From assembly GCF_025024155.1 (NCBI RefSeq), contig NW_026251719.1, positions 434,001 to 498,000 on the forward strand: 64,000 nucleotides of DNA, read 5' to 3'. The stretch comes from Gamsiella multidivaricata. Its lineage: Eukaryota > Mortierellomycota > Mortierellomycetes > Mortierellales > Mortierellaceae. Shown piece by piece: positions 35,491 through 48,293 of this stretch (positions are counted from its first letter, which is position 1; each line of letters begins with the position of its first letter). Both the position numbers and the translations under genes were made by a program. The notes beneath the pieces are model-generated. The model did not search any database. It was not told the DNA's origin and saw only the letters and a list, made by a program, of their open reading frames with translations.

Positions 35491-35999
35491 ACAGAACATA
35501 TGACAGCCTGAGAGCACGACCCCTCTCTCGACGCGTGCTTTTCCCTCTTCTTTCTTCTTTCTTCTTTCTTTCTTTCTTCAGTCCATCCGCAAACAGCCCT
35601 TTTTCAGCAATTAGAGCCGGCCTTTGGACGGAAATAGCAAGCTGTTCGCCGAATAAACCTTTCCGTCCAGTCCATTCCTCAATGTTCTTGATTGCCATAT
35701 GTCATCCAACAACTTCTGTCTCCTCCTGTAGAAAACACATATCCGGCCCATGCGTGCTCAGTGTGTGTAATGTCCAATGCGTGGTGTTGAAAGTGTAGTA
35801 TCCAGAGTGTATATAGGTGGCCGCGCCCATGTCCTCCATCCTAGCCATCTCCATCAACCATAAATCTGCACTCCTCCAGGTATACTCCCGAACATTACAA
35901 AAAAGCAGCTAGTTCATCTTGTTTCTGACGACCAGAGAAGCACTGGCAACATTTGAAGATGCTTTAATAATGGTTGTAAAAATATCCCGTGTTTTTTTT

Positions 36000-37235
36000 T
36001 TACTTCTTCTTGTTAGCCTCCTCCTCCTCCTTGGCCTTGCGACGGGCCTCACGGATACCGTGAAGACGAGCGACCGAGCGGGCCTTGCGGTGCTGCTCAT
36101 AGGCAGACTGGCTCTTCTCCTGCTCAGTGATCTTGCGAGCCTTATCCTTGCCCCAGACCTGGGTAACAGGGAACAGAGAACCAGACAGCTGGATCGCGTC
36201 ACCCAACTCAGTGACCTCAGCATCGCCCTTCTTGACCTTGCCGGCCTTGCGGGGGAAGACGATCAACTTGGCCTTGTAGGCCTTCAGGCGCTGAACGTTC
36301 AACTGGAGAGACTCCTCCGACTTGTTGCGGCGGCGGGGGTCAACAGAGACACCGATCGAGAGGGCCTCCTTGCGGCGGATACCGGCAGCCTACAATACAT
36401 TAAAATAAAAATGGGCCATGTATCCAGAACCGTTAGATACTCTGTCCTCTTAATTCTGCTGTCGTCCATCTTCTTATCAGACGCTATAGGTCGGCGCCAA
36501 TCGTTTGCTGTATGTGTCAAGAGGCTCGATTCATCGTAGATTCCCAGTGTATGTCACAGCGTGGTGCTAGTGTGGATACGATCCTGTATATACATATTCT
36601 TTCCTGTCAAAGGACCATCGGCATTCATCCTGCAACCAAGATCCTTGTCATCTACTCCACGACCAAAGTTCTCTCCAAATGCTTCTTTTTTTTTTTTGCT
36701 TTGCCAAAATGATCTGCCTTGGAGACAATCCGTACCTTGAGCTCCTCAAGGGTGAAGCCACGACCAGCACGGAGCTTGGTGTTGTACTTGATGGTGGGGC
36801 AGCGAACAGCAGGGCGGATCAAGCCATCAACGGGGCGAGGAGCAATGCGTGCAGCCTTCTGGACACGCGCAATGCGTCTGGACTTCTTGCGACCAGCCTG
36901 GTCCAACCAGGTCTTGACGCGGGACTGCCAGTCCTTGCGGAAGTGCTGTAGACAAAAAAGAATACCTGGTAAGTCTCTAAAGACAATGTTCGTTGCCCTC
37001 CACCCTGTTATTCAAAACGATGAGCCTACAGTCGATTTGCTACAAGAGAGCAAGGAAGCAGTACCATGTCACTTTATCCACAACGCAGGTTGGTCAACGA
37101 CCAATGCTTGTATTGAAGGGGAAAAAAAAAACATGTGCTCTTCCTTGCTCCTGCTTGTCACAATCAATGTCCTCCTCTCCCACCATCTCAGATGCTGATA
37201 CATACGTTTCCGGGCAATTGGTTGTTGTGCTTCAT
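36000..37235 (-). CDS. RPL13: 60S ribosomal protein L13 (eL13)
   Basis: Three exons (37235-37206, 36945-36736, 36389-36000) give 209 residues in phase, close to the 211 of the human protein. Exon 1 encodes only ten residues ([10 protein letters not shown]). Family blocks are clear: [87 protein letters not shown], and a Lys/Glu-rich C-terminus ending NKKK. It is a structural protein of the large cytosolic ribosomal subunit. The introns are 346 and 260 nt, relatively long for this window. I looked for C/D snoRNA boxes in them and found no convincing pair. Confidence 0.97.
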
Positions 37236-38151
37236 GGTCTGTTGTCATCCGTTGAAAATGTCCAGTCAATAGATGTCCGTATCAGCGTAAACCAAACGGC
37301 CAACGTTGCAAGTCGAAAGTCGAGCGTCCAGATTGAAAGCAGTGTTGTAAAGTCCGTTATAATTGTGGGGAGGAAATAGTGGGAAAAAAGAAGAGTAGGA
37401 AAAGAACCGTGGTCAGTTTAGGTCAAAGCGATCGGATCGGATCTGATTTCTGTACGCCTCTGATGCTCCAGACTCCTGCTTTTGATGCATGGCGCCCCTT
37501 CGCTCCAGATGTTGGGTTCGATCCTGCTGTTCAAGACTTCACTGTCTCCTCCAAAAAAAAAAAAGTTCGAATCCTTTAGCGCCTTTGCATGCGGCTGTAT
37601 GTAAAGTTGGTGGCGATCAGGTTGGTTGGTGGAGGGCTGTTCTCAGTGAACTGATCCGCACTGTAGCCGAAACTGTAAAAGCTCCACTGATGCCGAACTG
37701 CTCCCTCATCCTGAAGCCGAAACAAAATGGTAGTGAGTCCTCGTGCGACGTACGATTCAGCCGCTGCATCCAGACTTGCTTCACCATGAAAGTTTCGTTG
37801 CATGTCTGGTTACCCTAGATGACGAAGGGTGGATGCGTGTGCGTGTCGATCCATATTTTTTCCAGAAACTGAAAGGATAGCACATTCGATCATGACGGGC
37901 GCTGGTATGTGCATCCTGAGCCCCGATAGATTGATGGATGCATTTGATGATGTATGGCGATGGATCCGAATACTCTCTCGTCTCCCACTGCACATTGACG
38001 CTACCGAGTATAATAAAGCTGAAAGGGATTTTCCACATTTTGCAGTCCCCGCCTACTTCAACGCTTTTTCGGCGCCATGCGAGACTGAAACCCCTTAACT
38101 TTGTGCTTTGGCATGCGATATCTCGCAAAGTACTATTGCAATATGCATTCA

Positions 38152-38226
38152 TTCCCAAACGTACCACTACCCGCTCTAGCTTTTTGGCTAAGATCAAGTG
38201 TAGTATCTGTTCCCAAACGTACCACT
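38152..38226. repeat. 17-bp direct repeats flanking the U2 fragment
   Basis: TTCCCAAACGTACCACT occurs at 38152-38168 and again, identically, at 38210-38226. The 3' copy overlaps the last TTC of the U2 match, which can be read as microhomology at the junction. Confidence 0.9.
38169..38212 (+). pseudogene. 5' fragment of U2 snRNA
   Basis: The sequence contains GGCTAAGATCAAGTGTAG followed by TATCTGTTC, the highly conserved U2 start that includes the GUAGUA branch-site recognition sequence. Counting back, ACCCGCTC... at 38169 fits U2 position 1, so about 44 nt of U2 are present. After TGTTC the sequence diverges completely: the following U2 stem, the Sm site and the 3' stem-loops are not found downstream. 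The 17-bp word TTCCCAAACGTACCACT stands immediately before (38152-38168) and at the end (38210-38226) of the fragment. This looks like a target-site duplication around an inserted RNA copy. Confidence 0.8.
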
Positions 38227-38494
38227 GAGTTTACCGCTTGACATATGTGCTTTATATTGTCAACTGTTTTCTTTTTTTTGTAATTTTTACATTGTTGGAG
38301 GCATTAAATATGTACGAAGAATCCGCGACTGAAAGAATAGTAGTGGAATAGTAGTGGTAGTGGTGGTGGTATCATTTTTCATAACGTTAAAAGTATAGGT
38401 CTCGAAGAAAAGAAAAAAAAAAAAAAGGTCATCCGTTTCCAAGTGAGGAAAAGTAAGGGCAATCCGTATTCAGAGGATATATAAAAAAGGGTGC

Positions 38495-40468
38495 TTAGTA
38501 CAAGCGTGCGGTTTCTCTGGTCGATGTGATGGGGTTGTGGGAGGGTTGACGACCACTCAATTGGGCTGGCTTGGAGTGGTACTGGTGGAGGCCATGGGCC
38601 TCGTTCGTGACACCGTCACCGATGGCAGCCGGCACAGGAGGGCTCTTGAGCATCGGCTGTGGTTTGGATCCAGTAATGCCGGTCAGTCGGTTGGGAAGGA
38701 AGAATGTGCAGTAGCCCAGCATAGCCACCAGGATGTTGATGGGCAAGAACAGGAGACTGGATCGATGCTGCTCCTCCGTAATGCGGTATGCCAGGACGGT
38801 GTCATACTCGCGCAGTTTTTCGTCGATGGTGGCAAAACGCTCCTCTGTGTATGATCTCAACAGGGTCTCCTTCTTGTCGTGACGCTTGATCTGCTTGGTG
38901 AGTTGATGGAGCGTAGGCTCGACACTGTCCTGCACCTGAAGCACATCTCTCTTGGTTGCGAATGCACGGCGAAGCTGGCTCATCTCAGCCTCGATCGACG
39001 CGACTTTTCGCCTGAGTAGCTCAACCTCAGCATCAGGATAATGGACTTGCTCCTGCAGGTGCAGTGCGCGCGCCTTCAACAGGCTGATAAGATGGGTCAG
39101 GGGTCGGATGCCTGAAGCAATGATAAAGAGCTCGATGTTGAGGGCCGAGAGATAGTCTTCATAAGACGAGAAGAAGGTCTTCAGGTACTGCAGCGTGTAT
39201 CCTCCGATGAAGGGAGAGGCAAGGACCAGCAAAAGCGTAAAGAATTCCTGGCGCCGAAGACTTGCGGCGGCAGTTTGGCGTCTCAGCTCGAGAACAGGAT
39301 CCACAGGCGCATTGGCACTGACAGACGTCAACAGGATTCTGCGTGTCCGGGCGGCATAATACAGATCCCAGGGCACTTTAAATGACAAAGAGAAGAAAAA
39401 AACGGATGAGCAAATTGTTCTTTGCATAATTACCACTTCGCATGATAGAACGCGCACATGCAAACTGCACGCGGGAAACAAAGCGGGGCCGCCATTAAGT
39501 GGCGAAATACAAACAAACAAACCCAACGAGCGATACATTACTAGGATATGCATACAGGGAGCATAAAAGATCATGTATAAACACCACGCCCTCTGCCCCT
39601 CCTTTTTTTTTCTTTTTTTCCCTCTAGCAGCATAATGTCAATGCTTTCTCTCCTTTCATATATCGGCCATGGGTAGTGCAAGAAAGAGTTGAGCCAAGTA
39701 GATTAAAAACAGAAAAAGAAATGCTGCTGATGGCGGCCCAAACGCCCACTATCCAAAGGTTGATGCCCCATGATAACAAACAAAAACAAAAAACAAAACA
39801 AAAAAATCCAATCATGAGAATGAAGAACCAATCTTACCTTTGATGATATTGTAGAGGAAAAAGGCGATCAACAGAAGCGTGAGGATGTCGCTAAAGATGT
39901 CCGACTTGCCAAAGACAAGCGCCCCCAATGGTGGGATCACTGCAAACAAAATGGGCCAGCTGTGGGCACCACTTGAGTAGTCCGTGGAGTCGTGTGCTCC
40001 TGACCGCAACCTGTCTGATGAAGCTGAAGCAGCTCGACCCGGGGCCAACGACGCGCTCGAGCCATTGTTAGAGTGACTGGCATAGCCGCCCGCTCCGGTT
40101 CCATTCTTGCCAGTCTTGCTGTTGTTGCTGTTGGCAGCGCCATTCTGAGTGTTCTTATGGCTCGATGTCTGACCATTTTCAGAAGAGACGGAGGAGAGAG
40201 ACGAGGAGCGGCCACCGCTGGTTGGGCGACTGTTCTCGAGCTCTAGATGGTTGCCGGTGCTGTTCCCGTGCTTGGCGCTGCTGCTGTTGGAGCGGCCGTA
40301 ATGCATTGCCTTCTGAGAGTTGTACATGGTCGTCTCAGGGTCGGAGGCGAGAGGTATGGTTGAGGAGGCAGTGGTTGTGGTGGTAGAGATAGTTGTGGTG
40401 GTAGTTTCCTGGCGGACCTTTTCAGGAGCCGAGTGGTGTTCAGAACGATGGTGTTGCGGGTAGGTCAT
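38495..40468 (-). CDS. Fungal membrane protein with coiled coil, unassigned
   Basis: Two exons (40468-39838, 39375-38495) join in phase to 503 residues. The first 165 residues are Ser/Thr/Asn/Gly-rich and disordered, followed by two hydrophobic helices (WPILFAVIPPLGALVFG, ILTLLLIAFFLYNII). The splice junction forms VPWDLYYAARTRRI. Two further hydrophobic stretches (FFTLLLVLASPFIGGYTLQY, LNIELFIIASGIRPLTHLI) precede a long heptad-rich coiled coil (about residues 330-430). A final helix follows (SLLFLPINILVAMLGYCTFF), with a Pro-rich tail. It looks like a multi-pass ER or endomembrane protein. I cannot name the family or a function. Confidence 0.78.
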
Positions 40469-43400
40469 GGAAATGCGGTTATGTATGAATGAGCAAAAAA
40501 CGTTACTGCTGTATTGGAGTATAGAACAGAGAAGGTGCGAGGCGTTTGGTTGGTGGGTTAGTTGGGGCGTCAAATCAAATCGAAATAAGTGAGAAACAGA
40601 GCGAGTGCGGTGCAAAGGAAGTAGGCGAAAATGACGGGACAAGGATAACAAGGATAGTGTGTGAGTATGGATGCGCGAATGTGCGAACAAGCTTAAAAAG
40701 AGGGGAAGGCAGAGGATAGGAAAGCTGGGGGGAGGGGGGGGAGGAAAAAGGAAAAAAGGAAAAAAGGAAAAAATGAGAGGACGGAATTGCATGAAAAGAG
40801 GAAAAGGCGGTTGGATTGATACGATGCCCTGCTCTGCCTTGCTACCCGCGCGGATAGACTAAACTAGATGGCCCAGATATGGCATCAAGGCTGAATAGTT
40901 TGGATATTACATTTGTTGCTGCGTGAATATTGCGAGTGTCTTTGACCAACAAGTGGGCTGGTCTGTGTGCCATCCTCTCCTCTTCTGTCTGGGCTCCCAG
41001 GAAAAGTCGGAAGGGATGAGATAGAAGACTGCCACCCGAGGGACCACTGGCTTATTTGATGTTGTGAGGAAGCACATTTGTGAATGAGGGAATGGGAGCG
41101 ATAGGCAGTACAGAGGGAACGAACATGTGGATGGTGAGAGGCTAGCTCAGTCTTAGCACGACGCTTCTTCTGCTACAAGCAGGAAAAATAAAATAAAGGA
41201 AGGATAGCAGCACGAGGGAAATGATGGGTGAGGTGGGAGATAGATTCTCATTCATGTATCCGTATCGTATGGCATTCATCGTACACGCCAAAAAGCAACT
41301 GGGTGTATGCACCAACAACGGTAGAAAAGCAGCAGAATGATAAACAAGAAAAACGTTGGGTTGTACGACCCATACCGTGGTGGACTATCCCACGCATGAA
41401 TCGTAGAAACTGTGGTTTGAATAGAAGACATGTCCTCGCGTCGTCCTGTCTTTACATCGTGGTATGAAGAAGGCAGCAATGTCAAGAAGACTTACCAACG
41501 CTATGGATAGCAGGAAAGGATACTAGAGAGGATATTAGAAAGGACGAAAGGGATATAAAGTAGGATGCGTAGAATATGATATGGTGGATGAGAAAGAAGA
41601 GAAAAGGTTGCGAAAAATGGCGTGGGGTGAAGGGGACATGCGCGCTATTTAAATAGTCTAGGAGAACGACCTATTCACTGTGTGCAATGATGCCGTGGAG
41701 CAAGTGGATGCAACACCCATGCACAATAAGCGCATGTCCTCCCACCACGACCATCGATTACATCGGGATGGGAAGAAGATACAGCAAAAGATACAAATGT
41801 CGTTGGTTGATGCAGAGACGCATGGCTAGCAAGGCGTGCGTGGGCGCCTGGGCCAAGCTGGCACATGGCATGGTCAAAGTGCTGCTTTTCACAAGGCAAT
41901 CGTGCATGCATGAAGAATCCCGTTTTCTTGGTTTTGGGGAACGTTACTCTGAAAGAAACAATAAAAATGCGTTCAAACGCGTCCCACAGCGAGACCACCC
42001 TACGCATATACACAGACAGGCACAGACACTCAGATATTCAAATGCACATGCATCCTCTTCCAGCGACGATAACGCTGTCCAATGCATTGGGGCGACATGC
42101 AACTCTGTCCCTCTGTCCGTTTATCTGTAGTCGGATGACATTCCTTCGTATACATCATTTCCAAGCGCGTATAATGCAACAAAACATCTAGCATACATTG
42201 CAACAATGGACGGAGCATATGCGCGTGAAATTGTGGCTGAAATGGTGAGTACAGATCTGTCATAAAGGACCCCTTGGCCGACCACGTAAAGTTTGTGTTC
42301 TCTTGCACAAAGAAACAAACATCTAGACTATATAATAGCATTGACCGATCGCGGACAATGCTCGATGGTGTCTCTTTCACCCTCAGGTCCGGAATGCAAT
42401 AAAATCTGTTGTTTGCATTCCATATGTAGAGCACCTTTCGGAGTGGCGGGCCAAAAAAGCACCACCGTCTCTTGTCTCGTGCACTTCCACACCTCGATCA
42501 GCATCAACAACACCAGCATCAGCGCGTGGTGTAATTTCCACAGATACGAATTCATTATGATCTAGCGAATTTAGTTCTCTCCGTCGGCCATGATAAATTA
42601 CGGCGCTGTTTACTCATGAATGCAATCAAGGCAGGGACCGCGGCGAAGGTGAACCAAAGAGGCAGCAGTCAATTGCAACAATGTGGTTGTCGCGCTAATA
42701 GACTAATTGCCGGCGGATGACCCTGGATCGATTGTCACAAGCCAGCAATATACGACGCGCTATTCAACGATTTCAAATTCATTAGCGCCCCGCATGTGCA
42801 AGCACGGAAGTTCAGGGACAGGGCACAAAACAAACAAATAAACAGACAAAACAACGTGCCCCGGTTGATTATCTGGCAGACGAGAGAGCGCACTGTTGCC
42901 CTTCTTTCCATGTGAGCACACGGGCAATGATGGCTAAGGGCTGTTGTAGTACAGCGCTACGAAGATAAGCTTCGGCCAGGAGTATCTTCCTCCTCCTCTT
43001 CCTCTTGTTTTTGTTATGTTTTTCAACCTCTCCGACAATTAAGTCGAAACAAGAAGCCCATCTTTGCTCGTGGGCCTTACTCTTTGAGGGTAAAGTCCGG
43101 AAGGAGGAGCAGTGATTCCCACTCTCACCACTTTTTTTTTATATTTTTGACAGGTGTTCAAGTTGACCTCATGGCATGTCTGTTCACTTTAAACGTTGCA
43201 CAGGCGCACGTCTGAACCTGCATAACTTCGAACCTCGTACCCCAAAACTCTATTATTGCAGCGCCCCAGACAATCAACTGTCTTCTAAACACGCAGACGT
43301 TGCAGGGAAACGAGCTCTGTGCCGTTATTCTTAGGCTGGAGTAATGCTGCAGCAGTGTCAACGTGGTACTTTGATTACCAGAAGTATACATATCGGTGAC

Positions 43401-45677
43401 CAATAGAGCGTACTCCTGGAGTCTGTACAAGTGCAGCATGCTAGCGAAGAAATTGCAGGATAGTGCCCCTGCTATGCATGTTTCCATGAGAAGTATCTTA
43501 TTGCATGCTTGAGTAGTGTTTCCCGAGATGAGTAGTTTAGGCAGCACGTGTGGATGAGGACATCAATCTTCAGTAATGTCGGGTAGTTCTCCAAGTCGAG
43601 CAGGCCTACGGTGCCTACAGTTGGCTTGATGCGCCTCCTCTTCCTCATGCACACCTGGAAGCATTCACAACTCCTGATCCTCTAGATAGAACATATCACG
43701 TGTGGCCTACCGTGCTTTTCCATGAGCCATATGAATCATGGACCGTAAGGCTAGAGGTCATCCAGCTCTCTTTCCCATCAACCCACGAGTCCAGCAACAT
43801 GCAAGCAGCACCTATTCGTCTGACTTCCTCGAGACCTCCCGCTGTGCACTATAGTACACTGCGTCTTACTCCTGAGGATCATTTGGATGTTCATTGGCAC
43901 CTGTGACCTTCCCATGGGCCAGGTGGAAGACATAACCGACGATGACAGAGTTGGTGCGACAGATGTTTGGAGGCTTAAATTGGGTGATCCAGGCACACAC
44001 GTTCCTCAAACAAGTTGTGTAAGCATGCATCTAGGAGAAAAAAAAAGCAAGGACCTGCTATGTTGTATGGGCGTACACGAATACACAGGAGGAACACAAG
44101 AGCATCAAAGGAGCGGCTTCTTGCATTGTATTTATCCCCGTCCATGGCTTGCTCAGGTATTTCAAGGCTGGCGGGAAACCTTCCACATGCCATGCTGCTG
44201 ACCTTTTGCATAGGTCATAGACTACCAGCTGGACCGACCATAAAAAAATTACCTCCGCATGTCTGCCACCTATCCCTTTGTCAAAAGGAGGTGGAGAAGG
44301 ATCGATCTGGTGGTTCGCACTAGATCCTCAGTAATTCCTGTGCACTACACTTTATATTATACAAATTGAGTACTGCAACTAACAATCTGATTGCTGTGTA
44401 TGTAACCACTGAGAGTGCATGGTTGGACACTCAGGGTTTGACGCGTTCTGATTTGCTATTTCAAGGCGTTCATCCAAATACGTGGTGACAAACGACAACG
44501 GGTATAACCTTTGCTTGCCATGTCACTAAAGACCACGCCGCCCGTATTCGCACCCATGATTGTCGTCCGGGCAGAAATTATGCACTCACCTCAGGCCCTC
44601 ATGGTCCAGCACCCCTTCCCCCCACCCGACCATGTAAGCCCGCCTTTCTTTACGCTGTATGACTAGGAGACAGAAGAGCGCGGGTGTGAGCGCGCGTGCC
44701 CTCTTCGAGGCTACCGCTGCTCTCTGCCTCTTTTTTTTTCCCCTGGAGGACTGTACCAAAGGCCTTTTTGTTGTTGTATCGTATCACAAGACGGGGTCAT
44801 CACCCCTTTTCTTTTCTGTTTTTACTTTGCGCGCCATTTTCTTTTATTCTTTGTATACGTATTGTTCATGCTACAGCACGGAGACCTTCCACCACCCATG
44901 CTGCATGCTTCTCCCTATGCCCAGCCTACATGTACAAACAGAGTAGATCCATAGGCCGATGTTTACATAGCTACTTGGGGGCAAAGGAACGGGAAACACC
45001 AATGGGACGCACAAAAAAACACGGTGTGCGTCTGTATGCCCGTGTCCGCGAAGAGCACCCACGACCACCCTCTACCATAAATACGTCCCCTCCCTGGCCC
45101 TTCCGTCCCTCTTCTTTCTTCTCCTCCCCCTTCCCCTTCTGCTCCTTCCTCCCCTCCTCATCGTCCCCTCCTCATCATCCCCTCCTTCGCGCATCCATCG
45201 TCCATCATCCACAGTAAATACTGCCACACTGCTGTATTCCCAACTGTGACTAAAAAGCCCTTTTACGACGAAGCCAAGCCCTCGCTTTTCCATCTCTTTC
45301 CAACCTCGCAGAAACGCATTTGTCCTTCTCTGTGACCACGTCCCCTTACCTTCACAGCTCCCGGCCTCACACCTGCCATCACGCCCCCTTTCACGACCTT
45401 TGACGTGCGTGTCTGCTTGAATCTGGTCAACACCTCAAAGCACAACACTATTTTATTTGCAACGAGTCCCTACAAACACTTCAATCACCCTCTCAACCCG
45501 TCTTCCTTCCGCTACCAGTAGTAACAGAAAATAACCAAACCCAGAGGTACGCCATGCTTTGTCTATTTTTTTACTTTTATGTCTCCTGTAAAGGAGGGAG
45601 GATATATGCCAGGGGTAGATCGACTAACAACTTTCTTATTTGTCTCAGCTGATACACACTCGCGTTGAAACCTCAAT
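40469..45677. other. 5.2-kb region without a recognised gene
   Basis: Short frames only, with one possible exception. On the minus strand 43160-43650, two neighbouring frames read LLDLENYPTLLKIDVLIHTC and LTLLQHYSSLRITAQSS, faintly recalling F-box/LRR repeats. They are broken by stops and frame changes, so at most a decayed copy is present. The last 250 bp are pyrimidine-rich, as in the leader of the gene at 45678, and a GTACGC...TCTCAG pair (about 45547-45650) could be a 5' UTR intron. Confidence 0.4.
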
Positions 45678-46192
45678 ATGGCACTTGTATCCGGAAACAC
45701 TGCATCGGACCTCGGCAGCATGGCCGCCAAGAACCGCATCTCGTTCCGCGAGGACCTGAACGATACGCGCCACTGCGACGATGGTTTTAGCGATGACGAT
45801 TTTAGTAGCGACGATGAAGACGAAGACGAGACCTCGCCTAGAAAGGATCCCGAGACTGCGGAGATTGCCAATATGGAGCGACGGGCACTCAAGTACCGGA
45901 AATCATTGACGATGCTGAACCAGCTGGCGGGACTGCAGCTAACAGATACCGACGGGGCAGCCACCAACGGAGTCAAGCAGCCAACCAAGGAACATCTACT
46001 GGCGGCCAAAAAGAGCATTGATGACTTGACAGCGTGGGTAAGCAGAGCACGCGTATTATCTCAATCTGCAAAGCGAAGGGGATGAGCGTTTTCGACTAAT
46101 GATTGTGCCTTGGTGCTGTGCTGATGTGCCTCTAGGTGAATGCTTCTGCGCTGGAGAGCGACGACGATCCATTTGGCGGCGACGACGACTAG
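45678..46192 (+). CDS. Small acidic protein, unassigned
   Basis: Two exons (45678-46037 and 46136-46192) give 138 residues; intron phase is preserved. The protein has an acidic segment (DDDFSSDDEDEDETSPRKD), a central helix (NMERRALKYRKSLTMLNQLA), a conserved-looking LAAKKSIDDLTAWVNAS and an acidic end (ESDDDPFGGDDD). The DPFGG-type tail resembles endocytic adaptor-binding motifs, which is speculative. No TM or signal peptide. Family not recognised. The 3' UTR leads directly into the promoter of the hydroxyacyl-CoA dehydrogenase gene 490 bp away. Confidence 0.75.
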
Positions 46193-46680
46193 AGAGACCG
46201 AGAGCGAAGTAGCAAGCCAGACACAGGGGTCCCAGCTATATCATATACCCTTTTCATGGAGCCGACGAGCGTTTTTCGTCCGATGCCGGCGATGCCGGAC
46301 ACGCAAAGAGAACATGCGAACGAAAGAAAAAAAAAAAATACCCTCCGGTTACCGGATGACCGGGGATCCACATTTACCCAATACCTTAAACTTATTCCCA
46401 TAAGCCTGCCTCTCCTTTTGTTTTCACACACCAACTGCATTGGCCAGTCTGCAGCAGCTCGTAACGATCTGCTCAAAAGGCGTTCAGCGCCACTAATCTT
46501 AGAACTAAAAAGAATCAAATCAAATGGGTTAAGTACACCTTCTAAAAATAATAAAGCTGGCCAAAATATTCAAATAGGAGACCCAATGGAACCTGAATCC
46601 GTTCCTGATCGCAACCTTCACTCCACTCCACTCCATCTCACTCCGACTCCCCTCGCTCATCATCTAATCAGCTGCCCACC

Positions 46681-48293
46681 ATGGTCTTTGCTCTTGCTCG
46701 TGCTGCTACCACCCGTGCCTCCCACTGGAGCGTCAAGGTAACGCAGCTACTCTTACCACAGTCTCATTGCCTTTATTCACTTCTTGTCCAGTTCGCTGAT
46801 CTGAGCTGATCTGGACTCGAATGAGCTTGTTCTAATGCACACTTGGTTCATCTCTAGTCCTTCCGCTCCTCAAGCGCCAACATGGTACGCATCTTCCAGA
46901 GTCCAGAGCGACGTTTAAAGAATCGGAATGGAATCACTGAGTGGAGCCAGGTCTGACCAAACAACACATGGTATTATTTCCTGATCATTTTTATAGCACG
47001 GCATCAAGCGTGTTGGTGTCCTCGGTGCTGGACAGATGGTAGGGACTACGACCTTGATTTTTGTTCCTGTCAATTGGAATTATGAAGTGCACAGAATGTT
47101 GACGCAACGAGAGGGCTTCACTTTTTCTTGTTTTTGTTTTTTTTTTTTTTTTTTTTTTCTCCCACGATATACCATAGGGTTTGGGAATTGCCTTGGTCAC
47201 TGCCAATGTCTCCAAGTTGCCAGTTTTGTTGCTGGACTTGAATGAGAGTCAACTCAACAAGGGTCTCAAGTTCATGGGTATGTCAGTGCTCCTCAAAAAT
47301 AACCCGTGGGCCGTTTACGACCCTAATTATTCCTTGTGCCAGGCACATTAAACTAGCACCGTTCCGGAGCGTGGGAAATTTTGGGGGAGGGAGAGGGGGG
47401 AGAAAGAATGAAATTAATTATCTGAATGCCCTTTCAACGGTCAGTATGTACCCGTCTAACCTTACATCTCCTCTGTCTTGCTTTGACAATAGATTCGCTG
47501 CTCAAGAAGGATATTGCCAAGGGTCGTTTGACTGAGGAGCAGGCGGAGGAGACCCGCTCTAGGGTCAAGACTACTCAGAGCATGGCTGATTTCTCCGATG
47601 TCGACTTTGTGATCGAGGCCGTCTCCGAGAACCCTGCGCTGAAGGCCAAGCTGTTCAGCGACCTGGCCCAGGCCACACCCAAGCATGCCATCCTCTCGAC
47701 CAACACCTCGAGCATCAGCATCACCAAGATTGCTGCTGCGGCCAAGGGACGTGAGGAGCAGGTGATCGGTATGCACTTCATGAACCCCGTCCCCGTCATG
47801 AAGTTGGTCGAGATCATTCCGGGTCTCGCTACCTCGGATGCAGTCCTCAAGACCACCAAGGATCTTGCGGTCGCCATGGGCAAGACCTGCACTGTCAGTC
47901 AAGATGTCCCTGGATTCGTTGCTAACCGCTTGTTGATGCCCTACATCAACGAGGCCATCATCGCCTACGAGACCGTAAGTAACTGCGTTGCTCTCTCTTT
48001 ATTATCGTATACCATTCCGAGGAGACAGAGAATGCTAACATGGCGTGTTTTATCAATATCAGGGCATCGCTTCTAAGGAGGATATCGACACCACCATGAA
48101 GTTGGGCACCAACATGCCCATGGGTCCTTTGACATTGGCCGACTTTATTGGTTTGGATACTTGCCTGGCCATCATGAAGGTCCTTCACGAGCAGCTCGGC
48201 GATACCAAGTACCGCCCCAGTGTTCTGTTGAACAAGATGGTCGATGCTGGCTGGGTCGGGAAGAAGTCTGGTCGCGGATTCTACACCTACTAA
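46681..48293 (+). CDS. HADH: 3-hydroxyacyl-CoA dehydrogenase, mitochondrial
   Basis: Six exons (46681-46737, 46858-46884, 46997-47038, 47178-47277, 47493-47974, 48063-48293) splice in phase to 312 residues, matching the short-chain HADH family. The N-terminus ([20 protein letters not shown]) is a typical mitochondrial presequence. The NAD fold motif [14 protein letters not shown] is built across exons 3-4. The catalytic segment reads STNTSSISI and [16 protein letters not shown], and the C-terminal dimerisation domain ends [12 protein letters not shown]. It oxidises 3-hydroxyacyl-CoA to 3-ketoacyl-CoA with NAD+ in beta-oxidation. Exons 2 and 3 are very short (27 and 42 nt). Confidence 0.95.

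Larger units (their letters stand above)
34203..35999. other. Upstream region of PAS kinase, microsatellite-rich
   Basis: About 1.8 kb without a recognised gene. It should hold the missing first exon and promoter of the PAS kinase, and the 3' flank of eL13. Purine-rich runs (34.25-34.5 kb), a 22-base A tract (about 34781-34802), a CAGA tetramer repeat and a GTGTCC hexamer repeat dominate. Short minus-strand frames are Ser/Pro/Phe-rich low-complexity artefacts. Confidence 0.5.
37236..38494. other. Intergenic region containing a U2 fragment
   Basis: A 1.26-kb stretch between the eL13 start and the 3' end of the next minus-strand gene. Apart from the U2-derived segment at 38169-38212 it shows only short frames. 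The part next to 37235 presumably holds the eL13 promoter. Confidence 0.5.

Noticed and set aside
36390..37205. Search for snoRNAs in the two eL13 introns
   Set aside because: A CTGA and several GATG words exist, but no C/D pair with terminal stem or H/ACA fold could be supported.
37500..37580. tRNA B-box-like words (GGTTCGATCC at 37510, GTTCGAATCC at 37563)
   Set aside because: No pairing T-stem, no A box at the right distance and no acceptor stem; the second one follows a poly(A) run.
38221..38494. Possibility that an intact U2 gene continues downstream of the fragment
   Set aside because: No CAGTTTAAT-like continuation, Sm site or 3' stem-loop was found before the next gene.
41675..42130. 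147- and 112-codon frames on opposite strands
   Set aside because: Neither shows domain-like blocks or splice-supported extension, and both overlap each other.
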